Shown here piece by piece: positions 1 through 8,781 of a stretch of 64,000 nucleotides of DNA. The notes below the pieces were generated by a model. It was not told the DNA's origin. It made no database searches and saw only the letters and a list, made by a program, of their open reading frames with translations. The DNA is taken from assembly GCA_013415235.1 (NCBI GenBank), contig JACBYF010000002.1, positions 62,001 through 126,000 on the forward strand, written 5' to 3'. How positions within the stretch are numbered: position 1 is the first letter of the stretch; every line of letters starts with the position of its first letter. The translations under genes and the position numbers were made by a program. The DNA comes from Gemelliphila palaticanis. GTDB taxonomy: Bacteria > Bacillota > Bacilli > Staphylococcales > Gemellaceae.

Positions 1-44
1 TTTAATAATATACACTATTGAGGATATAATGTCAATAGTTTTTT

Positions 45-575
45 TTATTTTTCAAATATTTTTTCTAAATTTATGGCTTTGTTTAATATTTCAGTAACTA
101 CTATACCTATAATCATAACTATAGTTTGTGAAATTAATAAACTTCCGTATATAGATAGAAATACTTCCATAGAAAAAGGAACTTGTGAAGAATTATCACC
201 AGAAAAAATAGTTATTTCATAAGCGATAATAGGCATACATACTACTAAATATACGATAATATTTAATATGTGACGAAGCAATCTATTTTTAACAAATTTA
301 AATATAATTACACTTATGTACAAAGCAAGTCCAGTTCCTATAGTTCCAAAAAATACATCTACCAATCCTAGAGGACTAAAAAAGTTAGCTATTGCCACAC
401 CTAAAGTTATTGGTAACCAAAATAGTTTATTAAATACTATTAGTTGTGCCAATGACTCACTATATCTAAATTGAATCATACCATAAGAAAAACTTATGTT
501 AGATAATGTTAACACTACATATATCGCTGCTATAAGAGCTTGAACAGTTAGTGTTTTAATTTTGTTTGTTTGCAT
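45..575 (-). CDS. queT: QueT-family queuosine precursor transporter
   Basis: A 176-residue integral membrane protein with about five or six hydrophobic segments. The N-terminal part (TVQALIAAIYVVLTL, then IQFRYSESL) is the pattern of the QueT/ECF substrate-binding family, which takes up queuosine precursors such as preQ1. I start it at the ATG at 575, which has AAAGGAGAT eight bases upstream; an upstream in-frame ATG at 611 lies inside the leader terminator and has no ribosome site. A preQ1-type riboswitch and terminator lie directly upstream, which independently supports the substrate. As an ECF S component it would need the shared ECF ATPases and T subunit encoded elsewhere. Family call is fairly sure; substrate is inferred from family and riboswitch. 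Confidence 0.85.
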   Translation of the reverse strand: MQTNKIKTLTVQALIAAIYVVLTLSNISFSYGMIQFRYSESLAQLIVFNKLFWLPITLGVAIANFFSPLGLVDVFFGTIGTGLALYISVIIFKFVKNRLLRHILNIIVYLVVCMPIIAYEITIFSGDNSSQVPFSMEVFLSIYGSLLISQTIVMIIGIVVTEILNKAINLEKIFEK

Positions 576-594
576 TTTATCTCCTTTCGTTCGA

Positions 595-669
595 GAGAAA
601 AGAAAAAACATTAGAACGAGAGCTCTAATGTTACTTAGTTTTTTTTAAAGATGGATCTCTCAAACATCT
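595..669 (-). promoter_or_regulatory. PreQ1-I-like riboswitch with transcription terminator
   Basis: On the minus strand a short stem AGATG/CATCT (669-665 with 654-650) closes an 11-base loop starting UUU and ending in C. The A-rich tail AAAAAAAACTAAG (to 634) follows. This is the layout of the small class I preQ1 aptamer: P1, a loop with a conserved C before the 3' arm, and an A-rich tail. Right after it ACATTAGA/TCTAATGT (631-608) and a T run form a Rho-independent terminator ahead of the queT ribosome site. The loop is one base shorter than in the Bacillus queC aptamer and the pseudoknot pairing needs a bulge, so the aptamer is somewhat divergent. Binding preQ1 should favour termination. 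Confidence 0.7.
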
Positions 670-691
670 ATATATAATATTTTGAGTTATA

Positions 692-720
692 ATAATAACA
701 TTTATTGTTATTATAGTCAA
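692..720 (-). promoter_or_regulatory. Promoter of riboswitch-queT
   Basis: TTGACT (720-715), a 17-base spacer and TATTAT (697-692) on the minus strand. This places the transcript start about 15 bases before the aptamer and just after the rsmG stop codon. Confidence 0.7.
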
Positions 721-723
721 TAG

Positions 724-1434
724 TTATATTATTGGTTTTTTTAAAGGAGTACCTGCTTTTCTAGGGTACTTATTGGGTGTTGTTTTTATTTTTGATATTT
801 CTAGTATATGTCTTTCTTCACCTTCTATATAAAAAAGGTTATCTTTATTTATTTTACCACCTAGAGTAGTTATAGCTTTTAGAGCTTCTTCTTTTTCTTC
901 TTCAGATTTTTGAGCTTTAAGACTTAAGAAATGTCCGTTTACTTTTACTAAAGGTAAACAAAATTCAGATAATACATTTAAGCGAGCAACTGCTCTTGCT
1001 GTAACTACATCAAATTTTTCTCTATACTTTTCATTTTGACCAAAATCCTCTGCTCTTGAATGAACAAAATTGTAGTTTTCTAGGCCTAAATCTTCTGCTA
1101 ATAAATTTAAAAATTTTATTCTTTTATTTAGTGAATCTACTATTGTTATTTCTAAATGTGGGTATATTATTTTAAGTGGAATTGAGGGAAACCCTGCTCC
1201 ACTACCTACATCACATAAAGATTCTACGTTATTAAAATCAAAATAAAAAGCTGTACTTATAGAATCATAGAAGTGTTTAGTATAAAAATCATCTTCTTCT
1301 AATATAGCAGTCAAATTTATTCGTTCATTCCAATATTTTACTTGCTTGTAATATCTTTCAAATTGATCTTTTTGTTTTTCAGTTAACTCTATGTTGTTTA
1401 ATTTTAAATTTTCATAAAATTCTATTTTATTCAT
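724..1434 (-). CDS. rsmG: 16S rRNA (guanine-527-N7) methyltransferase RsmG
   Basis: A 236-residue RsmG/GidB, the usual length. It methylates N7 of G527 in 16S rRNA using S-adenosylmethionine; loss gives low-level streptomycin resistance in other bacteria. The SAM-binding loop [16 protein letters not shown] (about residues 74-89) and TARAVA further on are typical of the family. The start codon is one base after the mnmG stop codon, so the two genes are almost certainly co-transcribed and translationally coupled, as in many Bacillota. No anomalies. Confidence 0.97.
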   Translation of the reverse strand: MNKIEFYENLKLNNIELTEKQKDQFERYYKQVKYWNERINLTAILEEDDFYTKHFYDSISTAFYFDFNNVESLCDVGSGAGFPSIPLKIIYPHLEITIVDSLNKRIKFLNLLAEDLGLENYNFVHSRAEDFGQNEKYREKFDVVTARAVARLNVLSEFCLPLVKVNGHFLSLKAQKSEEEKEEALKAITTLGGKINKDNLFYIEGEERHILEISKIKTTPNKYPRKAGTPLKKPII

Positions 1435-1435
1435 T

Positions 1436-3316
1436 TTAGTATTCCTTATTTTTCAATTGTTCCAAATAAACAAGAAGTATAGATATGTCTGCAGGATTTA
1501 CACCCGATATTCTAGATGCTTGACCGATAGTCATAGGATCAACCTTTTTAAGTTTTTCTCTAGCTTCTAGCGCTAAACTAGGCACCTCATCGTAGTTTAT
1601 ATTTTTAGGTATTCTTTTTTCTTCCATTTTTCTTAATTTTTCTACTTGTTGGATAGATTTTTTTATATATCCCTCATATTTTACTTCTATTTCTATTTGT
1701 TCAATTATGTCATCTGATAATTTTACTTCTTTATTTGCTAAATTCATAATATCTGAATACTGTAACTCTGGACGTCTTAACAAATCAATAGCTAATATTC
1801 CATCTCTTAGTTCAGCAGTATTTAACTGTTTCATTTTTTCTATAACTTCTTTTGTTGGAGTTATTCTAAATGTTTTTAATCTCTCGATTTCATCTTTTAT
1901 AATATCTCGTTTTTCACAGAAGTTTTTATATCTTTCCTCAGTTATTAAACCGTATTTATATGCTTTATCACTTAGTCGCATATCGGCATTGTCATGCCTT
2001 AATAATAATCTATGTTCTGCTCTTGATGTTAATAATCGATATGGTTCATTTGTACCTTTAGTTACTAGGTCATCAATTAAAACTCCTATATAAGCTTCAT
2101 CTCGTCCTAATATTAGTGGTTGTTCTCCAAGAACTTTACAAGCTGCATTTATCCCTGCTATTATACCTTGTCCAGCTGCTTCTTCATAGCCACTAGTTCC
2201 GTTAAGTTGCCCTGCCGTAAATAATCCTGAAACTAATTTTGTTTCTAAAGTTGGCCATAAAGTAGTAGGATTTATAGCATCATATTCTATAGCATAACCA
2301 TTTCTCATTATTTTTGCATTTTCTAATCCAGCAATAGAATTAACCATTTCTCTTTGAACATCATCTGGTAATGAAGTAGAAAGGCCTTGTACATAAATTT
2401 CTTTAGTTTCTCTTCCTTCTGGTTCTAAAAATAGCTGATGTCTTTCTTTATCACTAAACCTAACGTACTTATCTTCAATACTTGGACAATATCTAGGTCC
2501 TGTTCCTTTTATTACACCAGAATACATAGCTGATCTACCTAAATTTCTATCTATAATATCATGAGTTGTTGCATTAGTGTAAGTTAACCAGCAAGGTATT
2601 TGATTTTCAACAAATTCTTTTGTTTCATAGCTAAATGAAGCTTTTTTATCATCACCAGGTTGAATCTCTGTTTTGCTAAAGTCAACAGTATCTGCATTAA
2701 CTCTAGGAGGTGTTCCTGTTTTAAATCTTACAAGATCGAATCCTAGGCTTTCTAGTTGCTTAGCTAAATCTATAGACGGCATTTGATGATTAGGTCCAGA
2801 TGAATATTTTATATCACCTATTACAATTTCTCCTCTTAAGTAAGTTCCTGTTGTTATAACTACAACTTTAGCTTTGTAAGATGTACCAAGCATAGTTTTT
2901 AAACCTATTACTTTTCCATCTTCTACTATTAATTCTCTTACCATAGCTTGTTCTAAGTCTAAGTTTTCCGCATTTTCTAATAAATGCTTCATTTCTAGTT
3001 GATATTTTACTTTGTCAGATTGTACTCTAAGTGCTCTTACAGCAGGCCCTTTGGCCGTATTTAACATTCTAGATTGAATATTAGTTTTATCTGCTATTTT
3101 TGCCATAGCTCCACCTAAAGCATCTATTTCTCTAACTACTATTCCTTTAGCTGGACCTCCTACACTCGGATTACAAGGCATAAATCCTATAGTATCTAAA
3201 TTTATAGTTATCATAAGAGTTTTTACACCTTTTCTACTTGATGCTAAGGCAGCTTCTATACCTGCATGGCCTCCTCCTATAACTATTACATCATATTCTT
3301 TAAAAAATTCAGTCAT
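1436..3316 (-). CDS. mnmG: tRNA uridine-5-carboxymethylaminomethyl synthesis enzyme MnmG
   Basis: A 626-residue MnmG/GidA, full length. With MnmE it installs the carboxymethylaminomethyl group at C5 of wobble U34 in several tRNAs, using FAD. The FAD-binding [10 protein letters not shown] motif is at about residues 14-23, [11 protein letters not shown] at about 48-58, and [15 protein letters not shown] and [11 protein letters not shown] motifs lie in the middle; the C-terminal helical part is present. A GGAGGAATT ribosome site precedes the ATG. It is the first gene of a two-gene operon with rsmG. Its partner mnmE is not in the window. Confidence 0.97.
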   Translation of the reverse strand: MTEFFKEYDVIVIGGGHAGIEAALASSRKGVKTLMITINLDTIGFMPCNPSVGGPAKGIVVREIDALGGAMAKIADKTNIQSRMLNTAKGPAVRALRVQSDKVKYQLEMKHLLENAENLDLEQAMVRELIVEDGKVIGLKTMLGTSYKAKVVVITTGTYLRGEIVIGDIKYSSGPNHQMPSIDLAKQLESLGFDLVRFKTGTPPRVNADTVDFSKTEIQPGDDKKASFSYETKEFVENQIPCWLTYTNATTHDIIDRNLGRSAMYSGVIKGTGPRYCPSIEDKYVRFSDKERHQLFLEPEGRETKEIYVQGLSTSLPDDVQREMVNSIAGLENAKIMRNGYAIEYDAINPTTLWPTLETKLVSGLFTAGQLNGTSGYEEAAGQGIIAGINAACKVLGEQPLILGRDEAYIGVLIDDLVTKGTNEPYRLLTSRAEHRLLLRHDNADMRLSDKAYKYGLITEERYKNFCEKRDIIKDEIERLKTFRITPTKEVIEKMKQLNTAELRDGILAIDLLRRPELQYSDIMNLANKEVKLSDDIIEQIEIEVKYEGYIKKSIQQVEKLRKMEEKRIPKNINYDEVPSLALEAREKLKKVDPMTIGQASRISGVNPADISILLVYLEQLKNKEY

Positions 3317-3440
3317 AATTCCTCCAATTATATGTTAAATAAATTTCAAAATTATGCTTTCACCAAAATTTTGATTAGTATTTTTATATGTTATCATATT
3401 AGATTATATATTTCTAATAATTTACATAAAATTGTATCAT

Positions 3441-3488
3441 TATAAAAATAAAGCATAAGGTAAATTTACCTTATGCTTTATTTTTATA
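3441..3488 (-). terminator. Terminator after the flavodoxin gene
   Basis: A perfect 24-bp-arm palindrome centred at 3464/3465 (arms read AAGCATAAGGTAAA/TTTACCTTATGCTT, flanked by A and T runs). It lies directly after the flavodoxin stop codon and is symmetric, so it could work in both directions. Confidence 0.85.
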
Positions 3489-3489
3489 A

Positions 3490-3936
3490 TTAAAGTGCAC
3501 TTGAAAAGTCTTCAATAAATTTATCTATATTTTCAAAATCTTCATCTGAATCAGCTTCTATTTCTATTTTTAAATTAGATGTTGGATTAGTTGCACCTGT
3601 TTTCTTAATTTGCTCGTCAAATTGGTCTACACAAACGCAATACTCGTCATAAACAGTATCACCAGTTCCTATAACTCCATATATTTTTCCTGATAAATCC
3701 ATATCTGGAATAGCTTCGAAGATTTCTTCCATTTCTTCTGGTAAATCACCCTCACCATAAGTATATGTAGCTATTATAAAAGCATCAGATTCTTCTAATA
3801 TAGAAAAATCTTCCATATCTTCTATAAAATGCATATTTACATCAATATCTTTTTCTTCTTTAAATTTTTCAACTATAAGTTCGCTAAGTGCCTCTGTGTT
3901 GCCTGTTAAACTAGCGTATATCAAATTTATATTCAC
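3490..3936 (-). CDS. Flavodoxin
   Basis: A 148-residue short-chain flavodoxin, an FMN-binding electron carrier of the cytoplasm. The N-terminal phosphate-binding loop ASLTGNTE (about residues 8-15) is diagnostic. ATYTYGEGDLP (about 56-66) and GTGDTVYDEYC supply the two flavin-stacking loops. A promoter-like TTGATA-17-TATTAT lies at 3992-3964, and a strong terminator follows, so it is probably a single-gene transcript. The redox partner cannot be told from the context. Confidence 0.92.
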   Translation of the reverse strand: MNINLIYASLTGNTEALSELIVEKFKEEKDIDVNMHFIEDMEDFSILEESDAFIIATYTYGEGDLPEEMEEIFEAIPDMDLSGKIYGVIGTGDTVYDEYCVCVDQFDEQIKKTGATNPTSNLKIEIEADSDEDFENIDKFIEDFSSAL

Positions 3937-4092
3937 TTATTTATCCTCCGTAATGTATCTGTAATAATATTATAATTGATAATTTATATCAAGTAAAGAT
4001 TTTTTAAAAATAATCTTATTTACATTATTTTCATGAAAATCAAGTTTATTTTCTTGAATTAAATTTTCTTTTATGTTTTAATTTACTTTATT

Positions 4093-4155
4093 AAATTATT
4101 ACTAACTGTTAATAATTTTATTTTTAAAATATTTATTGTGATAATTAAAATTATC
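4093..4155 (+). promoter_or_regulatory. Dyad-rich upstream region of tcyP, possible operator
   Basis: Two inverted repeats lie just upstream of the tcyP ribosome site. AAATTATTA and TAATAATTT (4093-4101 and 4110-4118) are separated by 8 bases. A second palindrome, GATAATTAAAATTATC, spans 4140-4155. They resemble operator dyads, and the neighbouring Rrf2-type gene is an obvious candidate regulator, but I cannot match them to a known CymR box. Confidence 0.4.
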
Positions 4156-4169
4156 AAGGAGGTTTTTCA

Positions 4170-5552
4170 ATGGATAGTAATTATATATTTTTTAAAAAGT
4201 TTATAATGATTTCTAACATAGAAACTATAGTATTTATTGCTATACTTGTATCTCTTTTCTTTTTTGTGTATAAATTAAAGAAAATCGGATATAGCTCTTC
4301 TAAAAGAGTTATGATATCTACTTTTTTAGGATTAGCTTTAGGAGTAGCTATTCAAGCATATTCAGGTTTTTCTAATGAACCTACTAAAATATCTTATGTA
4401 GCTGAGACTGTAAAATGGTATTCTTTATTTGGTAATGGTTTTATGGACCTTATTAAGATGTTAGTTGTACCACTAGTTTTTGTTTCAATAGTAAATGTTA
4501 TAGTTAACATCAATTCTAATACTAATGTAAGTAAATTAACATCTTTAACTTTATTAACAACTTTAGGGATGGTTGCTATTGCTTCTACAGTTGGATTTGC
4601 TGTATCTAAGATAGCTAATTTAGGTGCTAATTCTACATTACTAGAAAATCAAGAAAGTAAAATTAAAGAGGTAAAAGATTTAGTTTCTATTATGCGTGAT
4701 CTTATACCTACAAATCCTGTCAAAGCAATGGTAGACCTTAATGTTATTGCTGTAGTTATTTTCGCTATGTTTATAGGAATAGCGGCACGACAAGTGTATC
4801 AAAAAGATGCAGCAAAAATACAAACTTTTGTTGATTTTATTTCTGCATTACATGCAATAGTTTCAAGAATAGCTGTTATGATAATAGGTCTTATGCCTTA
4901 TGCAGTAATCCCGTTATTAGCTAATACTATCGCTCAACGTGGTATAAAAACAATAAAAGATGTTTTATTATTTATTGTTTTACTTTATGTAGCATTATTA
5001 ATTCAATTTGTTATACAATCTCTACTTTTATTATTAAATGGAATATCTCCTATAGTATATTTCAAAAAAGCAGTAGAACCTTTATTATTAGCTTTTAATT
5101 CTAGATCAAGTTCAGGTACTTTACCTTTAACTATTAAAACATTAACTGACAAGTTAGGTGTACATTCATCTACAGCAAACTTTGTTGCATCATTCTCGTC
5201 TACTGCAGGTATGCAAGGATGCGCTGGTATATATCCTACAATGCTTGTAGTTTACTTAGCTAATGCTAATAACATAAATATTGATTTAACATTATTTATT
5301 ATGACTATTATAGTTGTTACTTTTGGTTCAGTAGGTATCGCAGGTGTACCTGGAACTGCCTTAACAGCTGCAAGTGTAACTGTTAGTGGAGTTGGTTTTG
5401 GTAACTTCTTTAACCAAGTAAACCCTATATTAGCAGTTGATCCTATTTTAGATATGGGAAGAACATGTTTAAATGTTAGCGGCGGTATGGTTAATGCTTT
5501 AGTTGTAGATAAAAAATTAAAAACATTTGATGTAGAAAAATTTAATAATTAA
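4170..5552 (+). CDS. tcyP: L-cystine transporter (DAACS family, TcyP-like)
   Basis: A 460-residue sodium:dicarboxylate/cation symporter-family protein with eight or more membrane spans and re-entrant loops. Conserved stretches include LMPYAVIPLLA, the serine-rich NSRSSSGTLPLT (about residue 310) and AGVPGTALTAAS near the C-terminus. They match the TcyP/YhcL cystine branch better than the glutamate transporters. A strong AAGGAGG lies 7 bases before the ATG. It converges with an Rrf2-family regulator across a shared bidirectional terminator; regulation of cystine uptake by an Rrf2 (CymR-like) protein would be typical, but is inferred here. Confidence 0.88.
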   Translation: MDSNYIFFKKFIMISNIETIVFIAILVSLFFFVYKLKKIGYSSSKRVMISTFLGLALGVAIQAYSGFSNEPTKISYVAETVKWYSLFGNGFMDLIKMLVVPLVFVSIVNVIVNINSNTNVSKLTSLTLLTTLGMVAIASTVGFAVSKIANLGANSTLLENQESKIKEVKDLVSIMRDLIPTNPVKAMVDLNVIAVVIFAMFIGIAARQVYQKDAAKIQTFVDFISALHAIVSRIAVMIIGLMPYAVIPLLANTIAQRGIKTIKDVLLFIVLLYVALLIQFVIQSLLLLLNGISPIVYFKKAVEPLLLAFNSRSSSGTLPLTIKTLTDKLGVHSSTANFVASFSSTAGMQGCAGIYPTMLVVYLANANNINIDLTLFIMTIIVVTFGSVGIAGVPGTALTAASVTVSGVGFGNFFNQVNPILAVDPILDMGRTCLNVSGGMVNALVVDKKLKTFDVEKFNN

Positions 5553-5553
5553 T

Positions 5554-5599
5554 AAAAAAGTAATAAAAATACTAAATTTAGTATTTTTATTACTTTTTT
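5554..5599. terminator. Bidirectional terminator between tcyP and the Rrf2-family gene
   Basis: A perfect 23-bp-arm inverted repeat centred at 5576/5577, flanked by A runs on one side and T runs on the other. It sits between two convergent genes. Confidence 0.9.
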
Positions 5600-5609
5600 A
5601 TTTTTAAGT

Positions 5610-6104
5610 CTATTTATTGTAAAGTTTTGAGAATTCCGTTTTCCAATTATTCCAATCTAATCTAATAGTAGAAGATTCTCTTAATACTTCAGAAGCTATA
5701 TCTTCTATAGTTACACTAGATAATGATTTTTTGAAATCTATATTTATGTTGTTGGTTAATTTAAGATACTCGTTATACCTAGATTCTATATTTTTAGCTC
5801 CATTGAAAATTTTAGATATATAGTCTGTTTTTAAAACAAACAAATCAACACTACCATTTATAGATTCATATATATCATACAATGTTACTTTTCTGTTCTG
5901 TGTATATTTATATCCTCCACCAACACCCGTGTTAGCTCTTACTAATTTGCTAACAACTAACTTTCTCATTATTTTCTTTAAGTAAGTAGGAGATATCTCT
6001 AGTCTCTCACTTATTTCCTTCGAATTCAAATATATTCTTCTATCTTGCAAATATAACATTAGCATTATACACATAGCTTGTTCTGTACTTTTTGTTAAAT
6101 GCAT
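5610..6104 (-). CDS. Rrf2-family transcriptional regulator
   Basis: A 164-residue Rrf2-type regulator. The N-terminal winged helix is clear (MHLTKSTEQAMCIMLML, then SKEISERLEISPTYLKKIMRKL, then GVGGGYKY). The cysteine triad that holds Fe-S clusters in IscR/NsrR is absent, as in CymR-type cysteine-metabolism regulators. The start is the ATG at 6104 with GGGAGG upstream; a longer reading from a TTG at 6119 would place the start inside the ribosome site. A near-consensus promoter lies just upstream. It converges on tcyP, which suggests control of sulfur amino acid uptake, but the target is an inference. Confidence 0.85.
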   Translation of the reverse strand: MHLTKSTEQAMCIMLMLYLQDRRIYLNSKEISERLEISPTYLKKIMRKLVVSKLVRANTGVGGGYKYTQNRKVTLYDIYESINGSVDLFVLKTDYISKIFNGAKNIESRYNEYLKLTNNINIDFKKSLSSVTIEDIASEVLRESSTIRLDWNNWKTEFSKLYNK

Positions 6105-6132
6105 TATAAAACCTCCCAATCCATTTAGGAAT

Positions 6133-6161
6133 ATTTTATGTTAAATTTGTTAATTTGTCAA
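6133..6161 (-). promoter_or_regulatory. Promoter of the Rrf2-family gene
   Basis: TTGACA (6161-6156), a 17-base spacer and TAAAAT (6138-6133) on the minus strand. The AT-rich spacer AATTAACAAATTTAACA has a partial dyad that could serve autoregulation. Confidence 0.75.
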
Positions 6162-6195
6162 ATATTTTGTATATATATACATACTAAATTTTCAA

Positions 6196-7320
6196 TTATA
6201 TCCTTTTGCCCCAATATTGATAATACGTACATTCTATAGAACCGTTAAATAATTTTCTTCTTTTAGTTGCTTTTTTTCCATAAAGATGCTCAAATTTTTT
6301 ATGTGAAGTTAGTAAATATAAAGACCAATATTCTTTTCCTTTTAGTGCTTCACCTAAAAATCTATACATTTTCTCTACTTCTTCTTTTTCTCCAATACGT
6401 TCCCCATAAGGAGGATTAGCTATTATACAACCTGTTTCCTTTTTAGCTACAAAATCATAAACAGACATCTGTTTGAAATTAATCATTCCTAAAAGACCAA
6501 TCTCTTCTGCATTATTTTCAGCAGTTGCTATCATTTTAGGATCTATATCCGAACCATATAATTCTAGTTCTTTATCATAGTCTATTAATTCTTCAGCTTT
6601 ATTTCTTTCTTCTTCAATAAGATTTTTAGGCATCCAATGCCATTTTTCAAAATCAAATTTTCTATTTATTCCAGGAGCCATATTTTGTGCTATCATCGCT
6701 GCTTCAATTAATAAAGTACCTGACCCACAGAATAAGTCATAAAAAGGAGTTTCTCCTTGCCAATTAGTTAGTTTTACCATAGCTGCTGCCATAGTTTCTT
6801 TTAGTGGCGCTGTTCCTTGTTTTGCTCTATATCCTCTTTTATGTAATCCATCACCAGAAGTATCTAGTAATATGGTAGCTTCATCATTTAACATTATTAT
6901 TTCTAATCTATATCTTGCTCCAGTTTCTTTTAGCCAACCTGAAACACCATAGCTTTTTTTCATTTTTTCTACTATTGCTTTCTTCACTATTGATTGGCAG
7001 TCTGAAACACTAAATAATTTTGATTTATGACTTCTTCCATCAACAGGAAAATTAGCATCTTCTGGTAAATATTTATCCCAATCTATTGATTTTGTTTTTT
7101 CAAATAGCTCTTCAAATGTATACGCAGGAAATTTAGCTACCACTATTTTTACCCTGTCCGCACATCTTAACCATAGATTAGACCTCACTATGGCTCTCTT
7201 ATCTCCCGAGTAATAAATCCTTCCATTTTCTACTTTTGTTTCATACCCTAATTCTTGAACTTCTTTTGCTACTATAGATTCTAATCCCATAGGAGCTGTT
7301 GCTACTAAATTATATTGCAT
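6196..7320 (-). CDS. THUMP-domain class I rRNA methyltransferase (RlmL/YpsC-like)
   Basis: A 374-residue RNA methyltransferase with an N-terminal ferredoxin-like/THUMP region (TAPMGLESIVAKEVQELGYE) and a C-terminal SAM fold. The SAM loop reads FYDLFCGSGTLLIEAA (about residues 197-212), and the catalytic IANPPYGERIG is at about 300-310. This matches the single-domain Bacillota protein YpsC, related to the RlmL half of the E. coli RlmKL fusion that makes m2G2445 in 23S rRNA. Start is ambiguous between ATG 7320 and TTG 7326; AAGGAG fits either. It follows rnpB in the same direction. Confidence 0.9.
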   Translation of the reverse strand: MQYNLVATAPMGLESIVAKEVQELGYETKVENGRIYYSGDKRAIVRSNLWLRCADRVKIVVAKFPAYTFEELFEKTKSIDWDKYLPEDANFPVDGRSHKSKLFSVSDCQSIVKKAIVEKMKKSYGVSGWLKETGARYRLEIIMLNDEATILLDTSGDGLHKRGYRAKQGTAPLKETMAAAMVKLTNWQGETPFYDLFCGSGTLLIEAAMIAQNMAPGINRKFDFEKWHWMPKNLIEEERNKAEELIDYDKELELYGSDIDPKMIATAENNAEEIGLLGMINFKQMSVYDFVAKKETGCIIANPPYGERIGEKEEVEKMYRFLGEALKGKEYWSLYLLTSHKKFEHLYGKKATKRRKLFNGSIECTYYQYWGKRI

Positions 7321-7336
7321 AATCAATTTTTCTCCT

Positions 7337-7365
7337 TAAAAAAAATAAGGCTCGAAACGAGCCTT
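7337..7365 (-). terminator. rnpB terminator
   Basis: The arms AAGGCTCG and CGAGCCTT flank a 3-base loop and are followed on the minus strand by a run of T. It lies directly after the P1 3' arm of RNase P RNA. Confidence 0.92.
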
Positions 7366-7377
7366 GCTAGTTTATTT

Positions 7378-7770
7378 TACTTTATCATAAGCCATATTCT
7401 GTATCTATCTTACTATATCGAGTAACTAGTAACTCTCGTAAAAATAGGTGTGATCATCTGTCTAGATAAATAATTATCTCCTATTTCTATATTGAATTAT
7501 ATGAAATAAGTGCTTCTACCAAAATTTGAATTGCTCGCTCGTGGGGTTTACCGCGTTCCACTTTTTATATTTCTATAAAAACTACGTCACTGTGGCACTT
7601 TCAAGATATATTATACCATATATTATAAAATACTTAGGTATAATTGTCTGCCGTTACAAATTAATGTACCTAAATTTATTTTTTAATTTAGCACGATCAC
7701 TACTAACATCTCAGCTAGTGCGAGTATGGACTTTCCTCACTAAATTAATAGCGCGATCACATCAAAAGTA
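7378..7770 (-). ncRNA. rnpB: RNase P RNA, type B
   Basis: The catalytic RNA of ribonuclease P, which matures the 5' ends of tRNAs. On the minus strand the signature blocks appear in order: GAGGAAAGTCCATACTCGC (CR I), AAGTGCCACAGTGACG, GGAACGCGGTAAACCCC (CR II/III region), GAGCGAGCAA and ACAGAATATGGCTTA (CR V). The 5' TACTTT and 3' AAAGTA form helix P1 and set the ends, giving about 393 nt, right for Bacilli. An extended -10 (TGATATAAT, 7790-7782) lies upstream and a terminator downstream. Any reading frame drawn on the plus strand here is spurious. Confidence 0.96.
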
Positions 7771-7799
7771 AATACTTGATAATTATATCACATTTATTT

Positions 7800-7994
7800 T
7801 TATTTTAAAACATTTATTTTTCCATTAGCTATTTCTTCTAATGCTTTTCCTACTTCCTTATGCGAAACATATTTTTCTAATTTAGCAGATTCTGGATTTT
7901 CAAATAACTCTCTAGCTCTCTTACTAGCTAGTGATACTAACATATATTTTGAATTAACTTTACTTTTTAACACATCTAGTTTTGGATATAACAT
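7800..7994 (-). CDS. rpoZ: RNA polymerase omega subunit
   Basis: A 64-residue omega subunit, which helps assemble and stabilise RNA polymerase by clamping beta'. SKYMLVSLASKRARELFE (about residues 15-32) carries the conserved helix, and VGKALEEIANGKI closes the fold. It follows gmk by 22 bases, the usual gmk-rpoZ arrangement in Bacillota, so the two are co-transcribed. Confidence 0.95.
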   Translation of the reverse strand: MLYPKLDVLKSKVNSKYMLVSLASKRARELFENPESAKLEKYVSHKEVGKALEEIANGKINVLK

Positions 7995-8016
7995 AAAAAT
8001 ACTCCTTCTTAAATTT

Positions 8017-8676
<660 letters not shown>

Positions 8677-8781
8677 TTACCACAAAAAAAACTTTTTTTA
8701 AACCTATTTATATAATTTATTTTGTAAATATGATATACTTTTAAATATTAACGAACAATTTTTTTTAAACAGGAGGTAATA

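Noticed and set aside
7526..7771. An 81-codon protein frame on plus
   Set aside because: It lies wholly inside RNase P RNA on the opposite strand and has no ribosome site.
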